Part shown: piece after piece, positions 26,143 through 34,530 of the stretch
How the letters are laid out: the number at the start of each line of letters is the position of its first letter
How positions within the stretch are numbered: position 1 is the stretch's first letter
Assembly: GCA_017449025.1 (NCBI GenBank)
Contig: JAFSKJ010000087.1
Location: forward strand, 1 to 54,110
Direction: 5' to 3'
Length of the DNA stretch: 54,110 nucleotides
Source: Prevotella sp.
Lineage (GTDB): Bacteria; Bacteroidota; Bacteroidia; Bacteroidales; Bacteroidaceae
Program-made: the position numbers and the translations under genes
Notes under the pieces: generated by a model
Told to the model about the DNA's origin: nothing
The model's input: only the letters and a program-made list of their open reading frames with translations
The model's database searches: none

Positions 26143-28698
26143 ATGAGACAACTGATAGCAACAATAGCCTTGGCCGTCATGACAGGCAGCGTCAGCGCAC
26201 AGACAGCCGACGACGACGTGTACGACTTCACCACCCGCCAGATATTCATCTTCTCTCCCAACCCCCAAGGCGGACTTCACATAGCCCGCCGCGACAGCAC
26301 TCTATGGACAGACATGGGGCGCCTGTGCAGCTCCGACTATGGCACATGGGGGGCCGAGAAGCGCATGTACAAGCCGTCGGTAGCCCGCATGACCGACGGC
26401 ACGTGGCGCGCCGTGTGGCAGGTGAACGACCACTCGCCCACCTTTGCTGCCGCCTATAGCCGCGACCTCATAAACTGGCGCCCGCAGGACTTTCCGCGCA
26501 TGAGCACATCGCAGTGTTTAGAGCCGGTGGTGCTCGAGGCCGACAACTCTGCCGACATCTACTACAAGTCGCGTGAGGGGCGCCGCTACGTCAGTGCCTC
26601 GGCCGACTTCAGACACTTCACCGCCGACGAGCCAACCAACGTTGACGACGCCGTGTGGATAGTAGACACGGCAACAGTCGACGGCCACCTGTACGAAGGA
26701 AACATATTCTACATCACGCCCGATGAGCTGCTGGCGGTGGCACGCCACATGGATGCACAGGCTGAAGACTATCACATCAGCCTTGAGCGCATGCACGACG
26801 ACGCCACAAACCTGGCGAGCCTCAAGGCACCCGTGAAGGCGACACTCACCGTAGACAACAACCAGCGCAAGGCCATAAGCGACAAACTCATTGGCGTGTT
26901 CTTCGAGGACATAAGCTATGCCGCCGACGGCGGACTCTATGCAGAAATGGTGCAGAACCGCGACTTCGAGTACACAGAGAAAGACCACAACGGATGGAAC
27001 GCCACTACGGCATGGAGCATGACAGGGGGCCTGCGCATAGACACTGTACAGGCACTGAGCGCCGCCAACCCACATTACGTGCTGCTGCGCACCGACACAC
27101 TCTACAATGAGGGCTGGGACGGCATGGCCGTTGAAGCGGGCAAGACTTATAATTACACTATGTACGTGCGCCTGCGCGACATCGACAAGAAGCAATTTTC
27201 CGTGAGCATCATCAACCCGGAGGGCAAGGCCATTGCCTCGGCAAAGCTTAAGACGCATGGCAACGAGTGGGCACAATACTCGGCCACGCTCACCGCCAAG
27301 CAGACGGAAGCCAAGGCAAGGCTGGTGCTCGTGGGAATTAAGGACGGCGAGGCAGCCATAGACATGATTTCGCTGTTTCCACAGGAGACTTTCATGAACC
27401 GCGTAAACGGCCTGCGCAAGGATTTGGCACAGGTCATCGCCGACATGAAGCCGAAGTTCGTGAGGTTCCCCGGCGGATGCATGAGCCACGGACAGGGACT
27501 CGGCAACATCTACCACTGGAACGAGACAGTAGGGCCGCTGCAAGACCGCAAGCCCGACTTCAACATCTGGCACTACCACCAGACGCGCGGACTGGGATTC
27601 TTCGAGTACTTCCAGTTCTGCGAAGACATCGGGGCTGAGCCGCTGCCCGTACTGGCCGCCGGAGTGCCATGCCAGAACTCTGCCAACGATGCTTCGGGCT
27701 ATGGCGGGCAGCAGGGCGGCATTCCCATGGAGCAGATGCCGGCATACATACAGGAGCTGCTCGACCTGATAGACTGGGCCAACGGCGACCCGGAAACCTC
27801 GAAGTGGGCAAAGATGCGCGCCGACGCCGGACATCCCGAGCCGTTCAACCTGAAATACATCGGTATAGGCAACGAGGACATCATAAGCACCGTATTTGAG
27901 GAGCGTTACGAAATGATATGCAAGGCCATACGCGAGAAATACCCCTACATCAAGATCTGCGGCACCGCAGGGCCGTTCCACTCACCGTCGGCCGACTACC
28001 TCGAGGGCTGGGAGTTTGCAAGAAAGAACCCCGGCCTGCAGTACATGGTTGACGAGCACTACTATGAGTCCACCGGATGGTTCATGCACCACCGCGACTA
28101 TTATGACAGCTATCCGCGGACAATAAACCAAGATACTGTCAGCGTGCCTTCACCAAAGGTCTACCTTGGAGAGTATGCCGCATCGACAAAGGCAAAGCGC
28201 CCCAACGTAGAGACAGCACTCAGCGAGGCCATCTACCTTACCGACATTGAGCGCAACGGCGACATAGTGGAAATGACCAGCTACGCACCCATGCTCTGCA
28301 AGGACGGCCACTCAAACTGGAACCCCGACATGATATACTTTTCCAACACCGCCGTGCGTACCACGCCGGCCTACGACGTGCAGCGCCTGTTCTCAATAGG
28401 CGGTGGCAACGAGTATGTCTGCTCAAAAATCACAACCGACAATCCTCAGCTGAGCCACCGTGTGGCAGCAAGTGTGGTCAACAACACAGCTACAGGCCGA
28501 CGCTTCCTGAAGCTCGTCAACGCCCTGCCAGTGGAGCTGCAACTCACCCTTCAGGGCATAAGCATCCCCGAAGGGGCTGAGTATGAAGGCTTTGAAGGCA
28601 AGCCAGAAGACCAGCGCATAGACTGCCAACGTGCCATTATGCCGGCCGGCAACAATCTCACACTGCCGCCCTACTCGTTCAGGATGGTAGAGTTTTAG
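26143..28698 (+). CDS. GH51 alpha-L-arabinofuranosidase with GH43-like N-terminal segment
   Basis: This enzyme would release arabinose from arabinan or arabinoxylan. The ATG at 26143 opens a signal peptide (MRQLIATIALAVMTGSVSAQ); the upstream ATG at 26104 overlaps the promoter and is rejected. Residues about 25-215 resemble blades of a GH43-type propeller (WRAVWQVNDHSPTFAAAYSR, then DINWRPQ-like repeats) but are too short for a full domain. Residues about 245-430 hold a beta-sandwich of CBM4 type. The catalytic barrel follows with VRFPGGCMSHG, GIGNED (acid/base Glu578) and YLGEYA (nucleophile Glu677). The length is 851 residues. It stands alone with its own promoter. Confidence 0.92.
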   Translation: MRQLIATIALAVMTGSVSAQTADDDVYDFTTRQIFIFSPNPQGGLHIARRDSTLWTDMGRLCSSDYGTWGAEKRMYKPSVARMTDGTWRAVWQVNDHSPTFAAAYSRDLINWRPQDFPRMSTSQCLEPVVLEADNSADIYYKSREGRRYVSASADFRHFTADEPTNVDDAVWIVDTATVDGHLYEGNIFYITPDELLAVARHMDAQAEDYHISLERMHDDATNLASLKAPVKATLTVDNNQRKAISDKLIGVFFEDISYAADGGLYAEMVQNRDFEYTEKDHNGWNATTAWSMTGGLRIDTVQALSAANPHYVLLRTDTLYNEGWDGMAVEAGKTYNYTMYVRLRDIDKKQFSVSIINPEGKAIASAKLKTHGNEWAQYSATLTAKQTEAKARLVLVGIKDGEAAIDMISLFPQETFMNRVNGLRKDLAQVIADMKPKFVRFPGGCMSHGQGLGNIYHWNETVGPLQDRKPDFNIWHYHQTRGLGFFEYFQFCEDIGAEPLPVLAAGVPCQNSANDASGYGGQQGGIPMEQMPAYIQELLDLIDWANGDPETSKWAKMRADAGHPEPFNLKYIGIGNEDIISTVFEERYEMICKAIREKYPYIKICGTAGPFHSPSADYLEGWEFARKNPGLQYMVDEHYYESTGWFMHHRDYYDSYPRTINQDTVSVPSPKVYLGEYAASTKAKRPNVETALSEAIYLTDIERNGDIVEMTSYAPMLCKDGHSNWNPDMIYFSNTAVRTTPAYDVQRLFSIGGGNEYVCSKITTDNPQLSHRVAASVVNNTATGRRFLKLVNALPVELQLTLQGISIPEGAEYEGFEGKPEDQRIDCQRAIMPAGNNLTLPPYSFRMVEF

Positions 28699-28733
28699 CT
28701 GAACATGAAGAACGACGGAGCAATAGCTGGAAT

Positions 28734-29426
28734 ATGGAGATACACAGCTGTCCGGAACTGATGGACTACATTCAGGAAGTGGGATTCCTCCCGCTTCTCG
28801 ATAGTGGCATACGGGGCTACTCGGCAGAAGACATTGTCGATGAGGACTGCAGGTATGTGGTTTTCGACGACGGCGGGTGGGACTGGCCACTATGGAAGTG
28901 GAAAGGCCCCATAGTGACTGAGGGGCATTGCGTGTATGGCAAGTTCTTTGCCGGGAAAGCCGGCTTTGTAAGCCGTAAGTGGTGGCCAGACCTTTGCAAC
29001 TACCGCCGCAGCGCACATATTATTTCTCCTGAAAGACAAGAAGAAAACTTGTCATGGCCGGAAGCAGGAAGCATTGAAGAGGCCATACTGCTTACGCTTG
29101 CTGAGCACGGAAGCATGATCACTCGCGAGCTGCGTGCGGCCTGCGGCTTCAACGGCCCAAAGATGCGAAGCCGTTTCGACAACTACATAACCCGCCTGCA
29201 GATGGCTTGCCGAATAGTTACCGAGGACTTTGTCTATCCCCGCGACAAGCACAATCACGAATACGGCTGGGGGTGGGCACTGCTTACCACGCCAGAGGCA
29301 CTCTTGGGGCGTGATGCCTGTCGCTGCGAACGCACTCCACAGGAATCCTTCGGCAGAATGCTCGCCCACCTGAAGACAGTACTGCCTAAGGCTGACGACA
29401 AGCAAATCATTAAGCTCATAAAATAA
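28734..29426 (+). CDS. AlkZ-related winged-helix protein
   Basis: The 230-residue soluble protein has no signal peptide. A tryptophan-rich front part (FDDGGWDWPLWKWKGPIV, then GKAGFVSRKWWPD) is followed by a winged-helix-like segment (SIEEAILLTLAEHGSMITRELRAACGF) and NYITRLQMACRIVTEDFVYPRD. The order resembles Bacteroidetes proteins called AlkZ-related, which share part of the HTH_42 fold of a DNA glycosylase that unhooks crosslinks. The catalytic QxQ of true AlkZ was not found, so a glycosylase activity is doubtful. It follows GH51 by 35 bases and may be read with it; a terminator follows. Confidence 0.5.
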   Translation: MEIHSCPELMDYIQEVGFLPLLDSGIRGYSAEDIVDEDCRYVVFDDGGWDWPLWKWKGPIVTEGHCVYGKFFAGKAGFVSRKWWPDLCNYRRSAHIISPERQEENLSWPEAGSIEEAILLTLAEHGSMITRELRAACGFNGPKMRSRFDNYITRLQMACRIVTEDFVYPRDKHNHEYGWGWALLTTPEALLGRDACRCERTPQESFGRMLAHLKTVLPKADDKQIIKLIK

Positions 29427-29478
29427 ACTGAAGACTATTCAGGGCGTCTTTTGCCGAACTTGCGGATGCCTGAAATAT

Positions 29479-29510
29479 GAAAAAGCCCCGCTTCCCAGCG
29501 AGGCTTTTTC
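29479..29510 (+). terminator. Terminator after the AlkZ-related gene
   Basis: GAAAAAGCC (from 29479) pairs with GGCTTTTTC (to 29510) and the inner CGC with GCG, around a CCCA-type loop. It is followed by an A-rich tail and would work in either direction. Confidence 0.75.
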
Positions 29511-29614
29511 AATAAAAACTAAATTAATCAACCATAAACCTTAACCATTAAAATTCTTTCGTGTTGCAAAGGTAGACTATTATTTCGCAACCCATGTCGA
29601 ACATCCGCTTTTTT

Positions 29615-29671
29615 AGGTGGAAAATGCGTTAACTCACGTATTTTCTACCTAAATTAACGCTTTTTCCACCT
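29615..29671. promoter_or_regulatory. Triple inverted motif upstream of the hybrid regulator
   Basis: AGGTGGAAAATGCGTTAA (29615-29632) and TTAACGCTTTTTCCACCT (29654-29671) are reverse complements at 17 of 18 positions. Between them ATTTTCTACCTAA (29640-29652) repeats the same motif. The centre lies about 90 bases upstream of the -7 box. It is a candidate operator, possibly for autoregulation of the downstream AraC-type regulator. Confidence 0.6.
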
Positions 29672-29731
29672 TTTCCGGGCTCTTCTTGAACATTTCTTCC
29701 GTATTTCTTCGCCATTTTGAACAAAAAAACG

Positions 29732-29739
29732 TACCTTTG
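29732..29739 (+). promoter_or_regulatory. -7 box of the hybrid regulator gene
   Basis: TACCTTTG lies 22 bases before the ATG at 29761, giving a very short leader. Confidence 0.6.
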
Positions 29740-29760
29740 TGCGCGAAACCTTAACCATCG

Positions 29761-31485
29761 ATGACAGTTATTCAGGTTATAATTATCACGGCGGCAATAA
29801 TTGCGCTTGCTGTTTTAGGCTACCTCGGACGTATCCTATACAACCGTAGTGTGTCTATACGTAACCGTGCACAGATGAACGTCGTCTACACAAATATCAC
29901 CCACGAATTGCTCACCCCGCTGACCGTAATATCTGCATCGGTAGAGAGACTGCGGGCGCAAGAACCCAAATACTCCGGCGACTACGACCTGATGCAGCTC
30001 AACATTGAGCGAATGGTGAGGTTGCTGCAGCAGATACTGGAGACCAGCAAGTCGCAGTCGGGAGAGCTGAAACTGCTCGTGGCCCACGGCGACGTGATGC
30101 AGTACATACAGCGCACAGCCCTGTGCATAGAGCCGCTGATGAGCAAGCGCGGCCTGACGTTCACTATCGACTGCAACCCGGAGAGCATGATGGGATGGAT
30201 AGACACCGACAAGCTCGACAAGATTATCTACAACCTGCTCTCTAACGCAGCCAAATATACTGGCGAGAACGGCAGGGTGGCGCTGAAGGTGAACACAAAC
30301 AAGACCTACGACCACATAACAATAAAGGTGTCGGACAACGGCATCGGCATACCCGCCGACAAGATGAAGAGCCTGTTCAGGCGTTTCTACGACGGCGACT
30401 ACAGGCGCTTCCAGACCATGGGCACGGGCTTGGGCCTTGCTTTGACTCGCGAGCTGGTGTACCTTCACGGCGGAGACATATCCTGCGACAGCCAGGAGGG
30501 CAAGGGAACCACCTTCACCGTAAAGCTGCCCATAAGGAAAGAAGCATTCTCGCCATCGCAGATTGACGAGGCCAACAAGGTGGACATCAACATTGCTCAC
30601 AGCGCAATCCTCGACCTCTCTACTCACATGCGCGAGAAACAGGTGTCGGATGCTGCCGATACAGACGCAGACCTGTCAGACGAGGACTCCTACAAGGTGC
30701 TCGTCGTGGAGGACAACGTTGAACTGCTGATGCTGATGACGCAGCTGCTCAGCCATAAGTACAAGGTGAAGTCGGCCTCCAACGGACAGGAAGCCCTGAA
30801 CATCATTCTCCATAACGAGTTTGACCTTATTGTCTCCGACGTCATGATGCCCGTGATGGACGGTCACGAGCTTACACGCAGGATAAAGAACGACCCCAAC
30901 ATCAGCCATCTGCCAATAATACTGCTTACAGCCAAGACGCAGGATGAAGACCGCAAGGAGTCGCTTAAGATTGGAGCCGACGATTTCATCACCAAGCCGT
31001 TCAAGATGAGCGACCTGGAACTGCGCATCAACAATCTGGTGGAGAACCGCAAGCGCATACAGAACGAGTTCAGGCAGCAGACCGCCGAGGAGACGCAGGA
31101 GCGCATAGCGGCAGCTGCCGACAAGGCCAGCGAGCCTACTGCCGACGAGCTTTTCCTCAAGCGCGCCTTGGACTGCGTTTACAAGCACCTTGACGACGGC
31201 GAGTACGACCGCGATGCCTTTGCCGCCGACATGGGAGCCAGTGCCTCGACGCTCTACAACAAGTTGCGCTCGATGACGGGAATGAATGTCAGCAACTTTA
31301 TCCGCGACATACGCATGAAGGAGGCGCAGCGCATAGCCCGCCAGCAACCAGACATCCGCGTCAGCGACCTGGCCTACAGGGTGGGCTTCCGCGACCCCAA
31401 GTATTTCTCCACATGCTTCAAGAAGGAGTTTGGCCTTCAGCCAAGCGAATTCCTCGAGAACTTAGCCAAAGCCCAGCAAACGTAA
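29761..31485 (+). CDS. Hybrid histidine kinase/response regulator/AraC protein without periplasmic sensor
   Basis: The protein has one membrane helix (about 4-26), a HisKA domain with the phospho-accepting His48 in NITHELLTPL, a HATPase domain with NLLSNAAKYT, DNGIGIP and GTGLGLAL (about 157-228), a receiver domain with EDN, Asp360 in LIVSDVMMP and a lysine in ITKPF, and an AraC-type HTH domain (about 465-570). It is a one-protein two-component regulator like the Bacteroidetes HTCS family, but at 574 residues it lacks their large periplasmic sensor domain; the short outer N-terminus has only three residues. How it senses a signal is unknown; a partner protein or membrane state is possible. 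The gene end overlaps the convergent symporter by 68 bases. Confidence 0.93.
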   Translation: MTVIQVIIITAAIIALAVLGYLGRILYNRSVSIRNRAQMNVVYTNITHELLTPLTVISASVERLRAQEPKYSGDYDLMQLNIERMVRLLQQILETSKSQSGELKLLVAHGDVMQYIQRTALCIEPLMSKRGLTFTIDCNPESMMGWIDTDKLDKIIYNLLSNAAKYTGENGRVALKVNTNKTYDHITIKVSDNGIGIPADKMKSLFRRFYDGDYRRFQTMGTGLGLALTRELVYLHGGDISCDSQEGKGTTFTVKLPIRKEAFSPSQIDEANKVDINIAHSAILDLSTHMREKQVSDAADTDADLSDEDSYKVLVVEDNVELLMLMTQLLSHKYKVKSASNGQEALNIILHNEFDLIVSDVMMPVMDGHELTRRIKNDPNISHLPIILLTAKTQDEDRKESLKIGADDFITKPFKMSDLELRINNLVENRKRIQNEFRQQTAEETQERIAAAADKASEPTADELFLKRALDCVYKHLDDGEYDRDAFAADMGASASTLYNKLRSMTGMNVSNFIRDIRMKEAQRIARQQPDIRVSDLAYRVGFRDPKYFSTCFKKEFGLQPSEFLENLAKAQQT

Positions 31486-32848
31486 GCAAGCCGTTAAGCA
31501 TGAGCAGCTCGTAGCCGAAATGGTAGCCGAAGAGACGTGTCGCAACAGCATCGAGGGCGAAACATGACAGTGGCGAGGCTATGCAGATATACGGCACAAG
31601 GCGGTCGGCAACTTTGCGGCGAGTGAACAGCCCAAAAGCAAACAGGCCCAACAGCGGCCCGTAGGTGTAAGACACCATGACGTAGATGGCATCGATGAGC
31701 GAGGTGCTGTTTACGGCCTTGAACACCAGAATGAACACCACAAAGACAGCGCATACGGCCAAGTGGACGCGGCGGCGCAGCCGCTCGTCGTCCAGCCTTC
31801 GGCGTATGTCTACACAATAGCACGTGGTCATCGAGGTAACGGCAGAGTCGGCACTTGAGAACGACGCCGCCACTATTCCCAGCGTGAAGAGCACTGCGGT
31901 GCCCTCGCCCATGGTAGCCACGAAATGCGGCAGCAGCTCATCGCCCCCCACCCCACTCATCTCCGGCAGCATGGTCAGCAGAACCCCCAGCGACAAGAAC
32001 AGCAGGTTGGCTGGAAGGAAGGCAAGACCGTAGCTGCACATGTCTTTCTGCGCCTCGCGCAACGTGCGGCAGGTCAGGTTCTTCTGCATCATGTCCTGGT
32101 CCAGGCCCGTCATCACCACCACTATGAACACACCGCTCAGGAACTGCTTCCAGAAGAAGCTGGGCGACTGCCAGTCGTCGACGACGAAAATGCGGCTCAA
32201 GCTGCTGTCACGCACGGCGCGTACGGCCTCCGCCGGAGAAAGGTCAAGCTTTGCTGTCACCTGAAGAATAATCAGCACAAGAGCCGTGAACAGGCATAAC
32301 GTCTGCAGAGTGTCGGTAAACACCAATGTGCCTATGCCGCCACGGCGGGTGTACACCCAGATGAGCAGCACCAGCACAGAGGCGGTAACCACGAACGACA
32401 CCCCTATGGAGTCCATCACAAACTGCTGCAGTATGAGGCACACCACGTAGAACTTCACAGCCGAGCCTGCCATCTTCGACAGCAGGAAGAACCAGCTCCC
32501 CGACAGATACGACTTCCGCCCGAGGCGCTCGCCTAAGTATGAGTAGATGGTGGTAAGGTTAAGGCGGTAGTAGACGGGCAGCAGCACGAAAGCCACCGCC
32601 ACATAGCCAACTATGAATCCCAGGCACACCTGTAGATAGCTCATCTGCGATACCGTAACCATTCCCGGCACCGAGACGAACGTGACACCAGAGATGCTTG
32701 CACCCACCATTCCCAAGGCCACCATCGGCCACGGCGAACGGCGGTTGGCACGGAAAAAGGTATCGTTGGTGGCCCTACGGCTCGTCAGGCGGCTCACGGC
32801 ATAGAGCACCATGAAGTAAATCAGAACTGTCAGCAGTATCATTTCCAT
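31418..32848 (-). CDS. Sodium:solute symporter (SSS family)
   Basis: This is a membrane protein of about 476 residues with 13 or so helices that uses sodium to import a solute. The starts are ATG 32848 or 32842; a longer frame would run through tRNA-Cys and is rejected. Family features include FFRANRRSPWPMVALGMVGASISGVTFVSVPGMV (helices 1-2 region with the sodium-site GASISG), a GRKSYLSGSWFFLLSKM loop, and AASFSSADSAVTSMTTCY. Related Bacteroidetes proteins are annotated as sialic-acid or sugar transporters, but the substrate here cannot be named. The start lies directly behind the tRNA-Cys terminator. The end overlaps the hybrid regulator gene by 68 bases. Confidence 0.9.
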   Translation of the reverse strand: MEMILLTVLIYFMVLYAVSRLTSRRATNDTFFRANRRSPWPMVALGMVGASISGVTFVSVPGMVTVSQMSYLQVCLGFIVGYVAVAFVLLPVYYRLNLTTIYSYLGERLGRKSYLSGSWFFLLSKMAGSAVKFYVVCLILQQFVMDSIGVSFVVTASVLVLLIWVYTRRGGIGTLVFTDTLQTLCLFTALVLIILQVTAKLDLSPAEAVRAVRDSSLSRIFVVDDWQSPSFFWKQFLSGVFIVVVMTGLDQDMMQKNLTCRTLREAQKDMCSYGLAFLPANLLFLSLGVLLTMLPEMSGVGGDELLPHFVATMGEGTAVLFTLGIVAASFSSADSAVTSMTTCYCVDIRRRLDDERLRRRVHLAVCAVFVVFILVFKAVNSTSLIDAIYVMVSYTYGPLLGLFAFGLFTRRKVADRLVPYICIASPLSCFALDAVATRLFGYHFGYELLMLNGLLTFAGLWLSSRGIRLAEGQTPS

Positions 32849-32858
32849 AAAACAAAAG

Positions 32859-32890
32859 AGAGCGTCATCAGCCGCGGCATCAGACGCTCT
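32859..32890 (-). terminator. Terminator behind tRNA-Cys
   Basis: AGAGCGTC (32859-32866) pairs with GACGCTCT (32883-32890). The loop itself contains the palindrome GCCGCGGC. Read on the minus strand, TTTTGTTTT follows, and the symporter ATG comes within 11-17 bases of the stem. Confidence 0.75.
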
Positions 32891-32894
32891 ATCG

Positions 32895-32966
32895 AGGTGC
32901 CTAGCAGATTCGAACTGCTGTAGACGGTTTTGCAGACCGTTGACTAAGCCACTCATCCAAGGCACC
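32895..32966 (-). tRNA. tRNA-Cys (GCA)
   Basis: On the minus strand the cloverleaf is complete: acceptor GGTGCCT/AGGCACC with discriminator T, anticodon stem ACGGT/ACCGT with loop CTGCAAA (anticodon GCA), and T-loop GTTCGAATC. The CCA end is not encoded. A TAACTTTG box (32986-32993, minus) stands 20 bases upstream. Confidence 0.95.
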
Positions 32967-32985
32967 TTCTTGATGAATGCGGCTG

Positions 32986-32993
32986 CAAAGTTA
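32986..32993 (-). promoter_or_regulatory. -7 box of tRNA-Cys
   Basis: CAAAGTTA reads as TAACTTTG on the minus strand, just upstream of the tRNA. Confidence 0.6.
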
Positions 32994-33060
32994 CGAATAA
33001 ATAAGCAAACAACCAAGAAAAACCATCACTTTTTTCACAATTTGCATCAATTAACGTCCG

Positions 33061-33145
33061 GCGAGTGGCACTTTACGCCCGTAAAGTGCCACTTATTGGT
33101 CGGCAAGTGCCACTTAATGATCGGCAAGTGCCACTTATTGGTTGC
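33061..33145. repeat. GTGCCAC element, copy C: hairpin plus 21-bp tandem repeat
   Basis: AGTGGCACTTTACG (33064-33077) is a perfect inverted repeat of 33080-33093. From 33085 three units of 21 bases follow, of the form AGTGCCACTTATTGGTCGGC plus A (33085-33105, 33106-33126, partial 33127-33145). The stop codon of the FeoB-associated gene (33135-33137) lies inside the third unit. The outer parts seen in copies A, B and E are missing. Confidence 0.75.
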
Positions 33146-33299
33146 TCTTGTTGCCTTCGCAGTCAGAGCATTTGTCGCGGAGCGGGCAGCCCGTACACCC
33201 GCAACAGTAGTTGTCGTGACGGTGCAGCAAGCGGAAGACTCGCCATCCGGCATAGAGCACGGCAGCGGCCACAACTACTATAACAACCAGTGTCTGCAT
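33135..33299 (-). CDS. FeoB-associated Cys-rich membrane protein
   Basis: This small protein is 54 residues from the ATG at 33299 (MQTLVVIVVVAAAVLYAGWR). It has a single membrane helix, then a cysteine cluster YCCGCTGCPLRDKCSDC that could bind iron. Relatives are usually encoded next to the ferrous-iron transporter FeoB, but no feo gene is in this window. The last codons and stop run into repeat copy C, so the tail EGNKSNQ may have been rewritten by the repeat. It follows the lipid kinase gene by 28 bases on the same strand. Confidence 0.75.
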   Translation of the reverse strand: MQTLVVIVVVAAAVLYAGWRVFRLLHRHDNYCCGCTGCPLRDKCSDCEGNKSNQ

Positions 33300-33327
33300 A
33301 GTGATTCCTGTCGCAGCCTTCGACATG

Positions 33328-34368
33328 CTAAAGCTTGGAAAGCTTGCGAAGCATCAGCTTGTTGAGGGCATGTATGCGACGGCCTCCTTTCTCTATGTCC
33401 TCGCGTACATTATTTATATTATTAAAGAAATCGCTGAAGGCATTCAGCAGGAAGTTGGGCTGGGAGTTGTCTTCCAACACGTCGGGATTGGTAACGATGC
33501 GCAGGCCAAGATGCTCTATCGACACATCTATGTCGGTGCCGGTCATAACAGGGTCGCCGTCGTAGTGGATGGCTCCGGGCGAAAAGCGGTGTATGTGGAG
33601 CCTCTTTGTACGGAAGGTCTTGATCTTCGAGTTGCTGGTGATGGTCTTCATAAACAGGTCTGCTGCTATCTTGGGGGCGTCTAAGGCTGTAAACGGTTCC
33701 ATCACCACAACGTCCATCTCGCCGTCCTTCATTGTTGCGCCAGGAGCTATATAGGCGTTGTTGCCATATTGTGAGGCATTGGCACAGGCTATCAGGAACG
33801 CATTGTAGTTATGCGCACCCGAATCGTCGCTTACCTCGTAAACCTCCGGTTTGTATTTCAGCCCTTCCTTCAGCACATTCTCAACGTAAGTCACAGGGCC
33901 GCGCTTGCCTGCCTCGGCAAATTTCAACGAGATGAAAGCATCAAAGCCCAGGCCGCAGGTGCAGAAGAAGGGCAAGCCGTTGATAACGCCAAAGTCGAAA
34001 GCCTCAACATGGGCCTGGTCAATAACAGCCAGCGACTTGGCAATGTCCAAAGGCAGGCACAAGTGTCGCGCCAGCCCATTCCCAGAGCCACAGGGCACTA
34101 TGGCTAAGGCCGTAGACGTGTGTATCAGCGAGCGGGCCACCTCGTTCACCGTACCGTCGCCGCCCACGGCAGCCACGATGTCCGTTTCGTTCTTCACCTC
34201 GTCGGCTGCCAGCATCGAGGCATGTCCGGCATATTCGGTATACAGAATCTTGCAATCGAAATGGTCGGAGTCAAGTGTCTGCTCAACAAGCTTGGGCAGT
34301 TCGTCCTTACTCCGCGTACCCGAAATGGGGTTAACAATAAACGTTACCGATTTCCTTTTTTCACTCAT
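33328..34368 (-). CDS. Diacylglycerol-kinase-family lipid kinase
   Basis: This is a 346-residue cytoplasmic enzyme that would phosphorylate a membrane lipid or long-chain base with ATP. The catalytic domain begins VTFIVNPISGTRSKDEL and contains the nucleotide-binding GGDGTVNE (69-76) and the VPCGSGNGLARHLCLP loop. The C-terminal beta domain ends in PDVLEDNSQPNFL. The DAGK family includes bacterial DgkB, YegS and sphingosine kinases. The divergent neighbour is serine palmitoyltransferase, so a sphingoid-base or ceramide substrate is a reasonable guess but not shown by sequence. A TATCTTTG box (34376-34383, minus) precedes it. Confidence 0.88.
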   Translation of the reverse strand: MSEKRKSVTFIVNPISGTRSKDELPKLVEQTLDSDHFDCKILYTEYAGHASMLAADEVKNETDIVAAVGGDGTVNEVARSLIHTSTALAIVPCGSGNGLARHLCLPLDIAKSLAVIDQAHVEAFDFGVINGLPFFCTCGLGFDAFISLKFAEAGKRGPVTYVENVLKEGLKYKPEVYEVSDDSGAHNYNAFLIACANASQYGNNAYIAPGATMKDGEMDVVVMEPFTALDAPKIAADLFMKTITSNSKIKTFRTKRLHIHRFSPGAIHYDGDPVMTGTDIDVSIEHLGLRIVTNPDVLEDNSQPNFLLNAFSDFFNNINNVREDIEKGGRRIHALNKLMLRKLSKL

Positions 34369-34375
34369 TTTGGTG

Positions 34376-34383
34376 CAAAGATA
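34376..34383 (-). promoter_or_regulatory. -7 box of the lipid kinase gene
   Basis: CAAAGATA is TATCTTTG on the minus strand, eight bases before the ATG at 34368, so the transcript would have almost no leader. Confidence 0.5.
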
Positions 34384-34478
34384 CTAAAAAAAGCCATTCT
34401 TTCAACCGTTTGACAAAGTTTTTTTGCTCAAAAAACGTATTTATTACGAAAAAAATGCACTTTTTCATAAATAATGTG

Positions 34479-34486
34479 TAACTTTG
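34479..34486 (+). promoter_or_regulatory. -7 box of serine palmitoyltransferase
   Basis: TAACTTTG lies 45 bases before the ATG at 34531, behind an AT-rich stretch shared with the divergent lipid-kinase gene. Confidence 0.6.
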
Positions 34487-34530
34487 CAGCCTGTTAGAAA
34501 AAAAATAGTAGAAACTACACCTATATCGGA

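Noticed and set aside
26518-27981. 487-codon minus-strand frame inside GH51
   Set aside because: Shadow of the GH51 gene, with low-complexity V, H and L content and no domain.
32849-33016. Extended N-terminus of the symporter
   Set aside because: It would translate through tRNA-Cys and its terminator; the membrane protein begins naturally at 32848 or 32842.
33135-33299. Evidence for a feoAB iron-uptake operon
   Set aside because: Only the small Cys-rich protein is present; no FeoA or FeoB sequence lies in the window.
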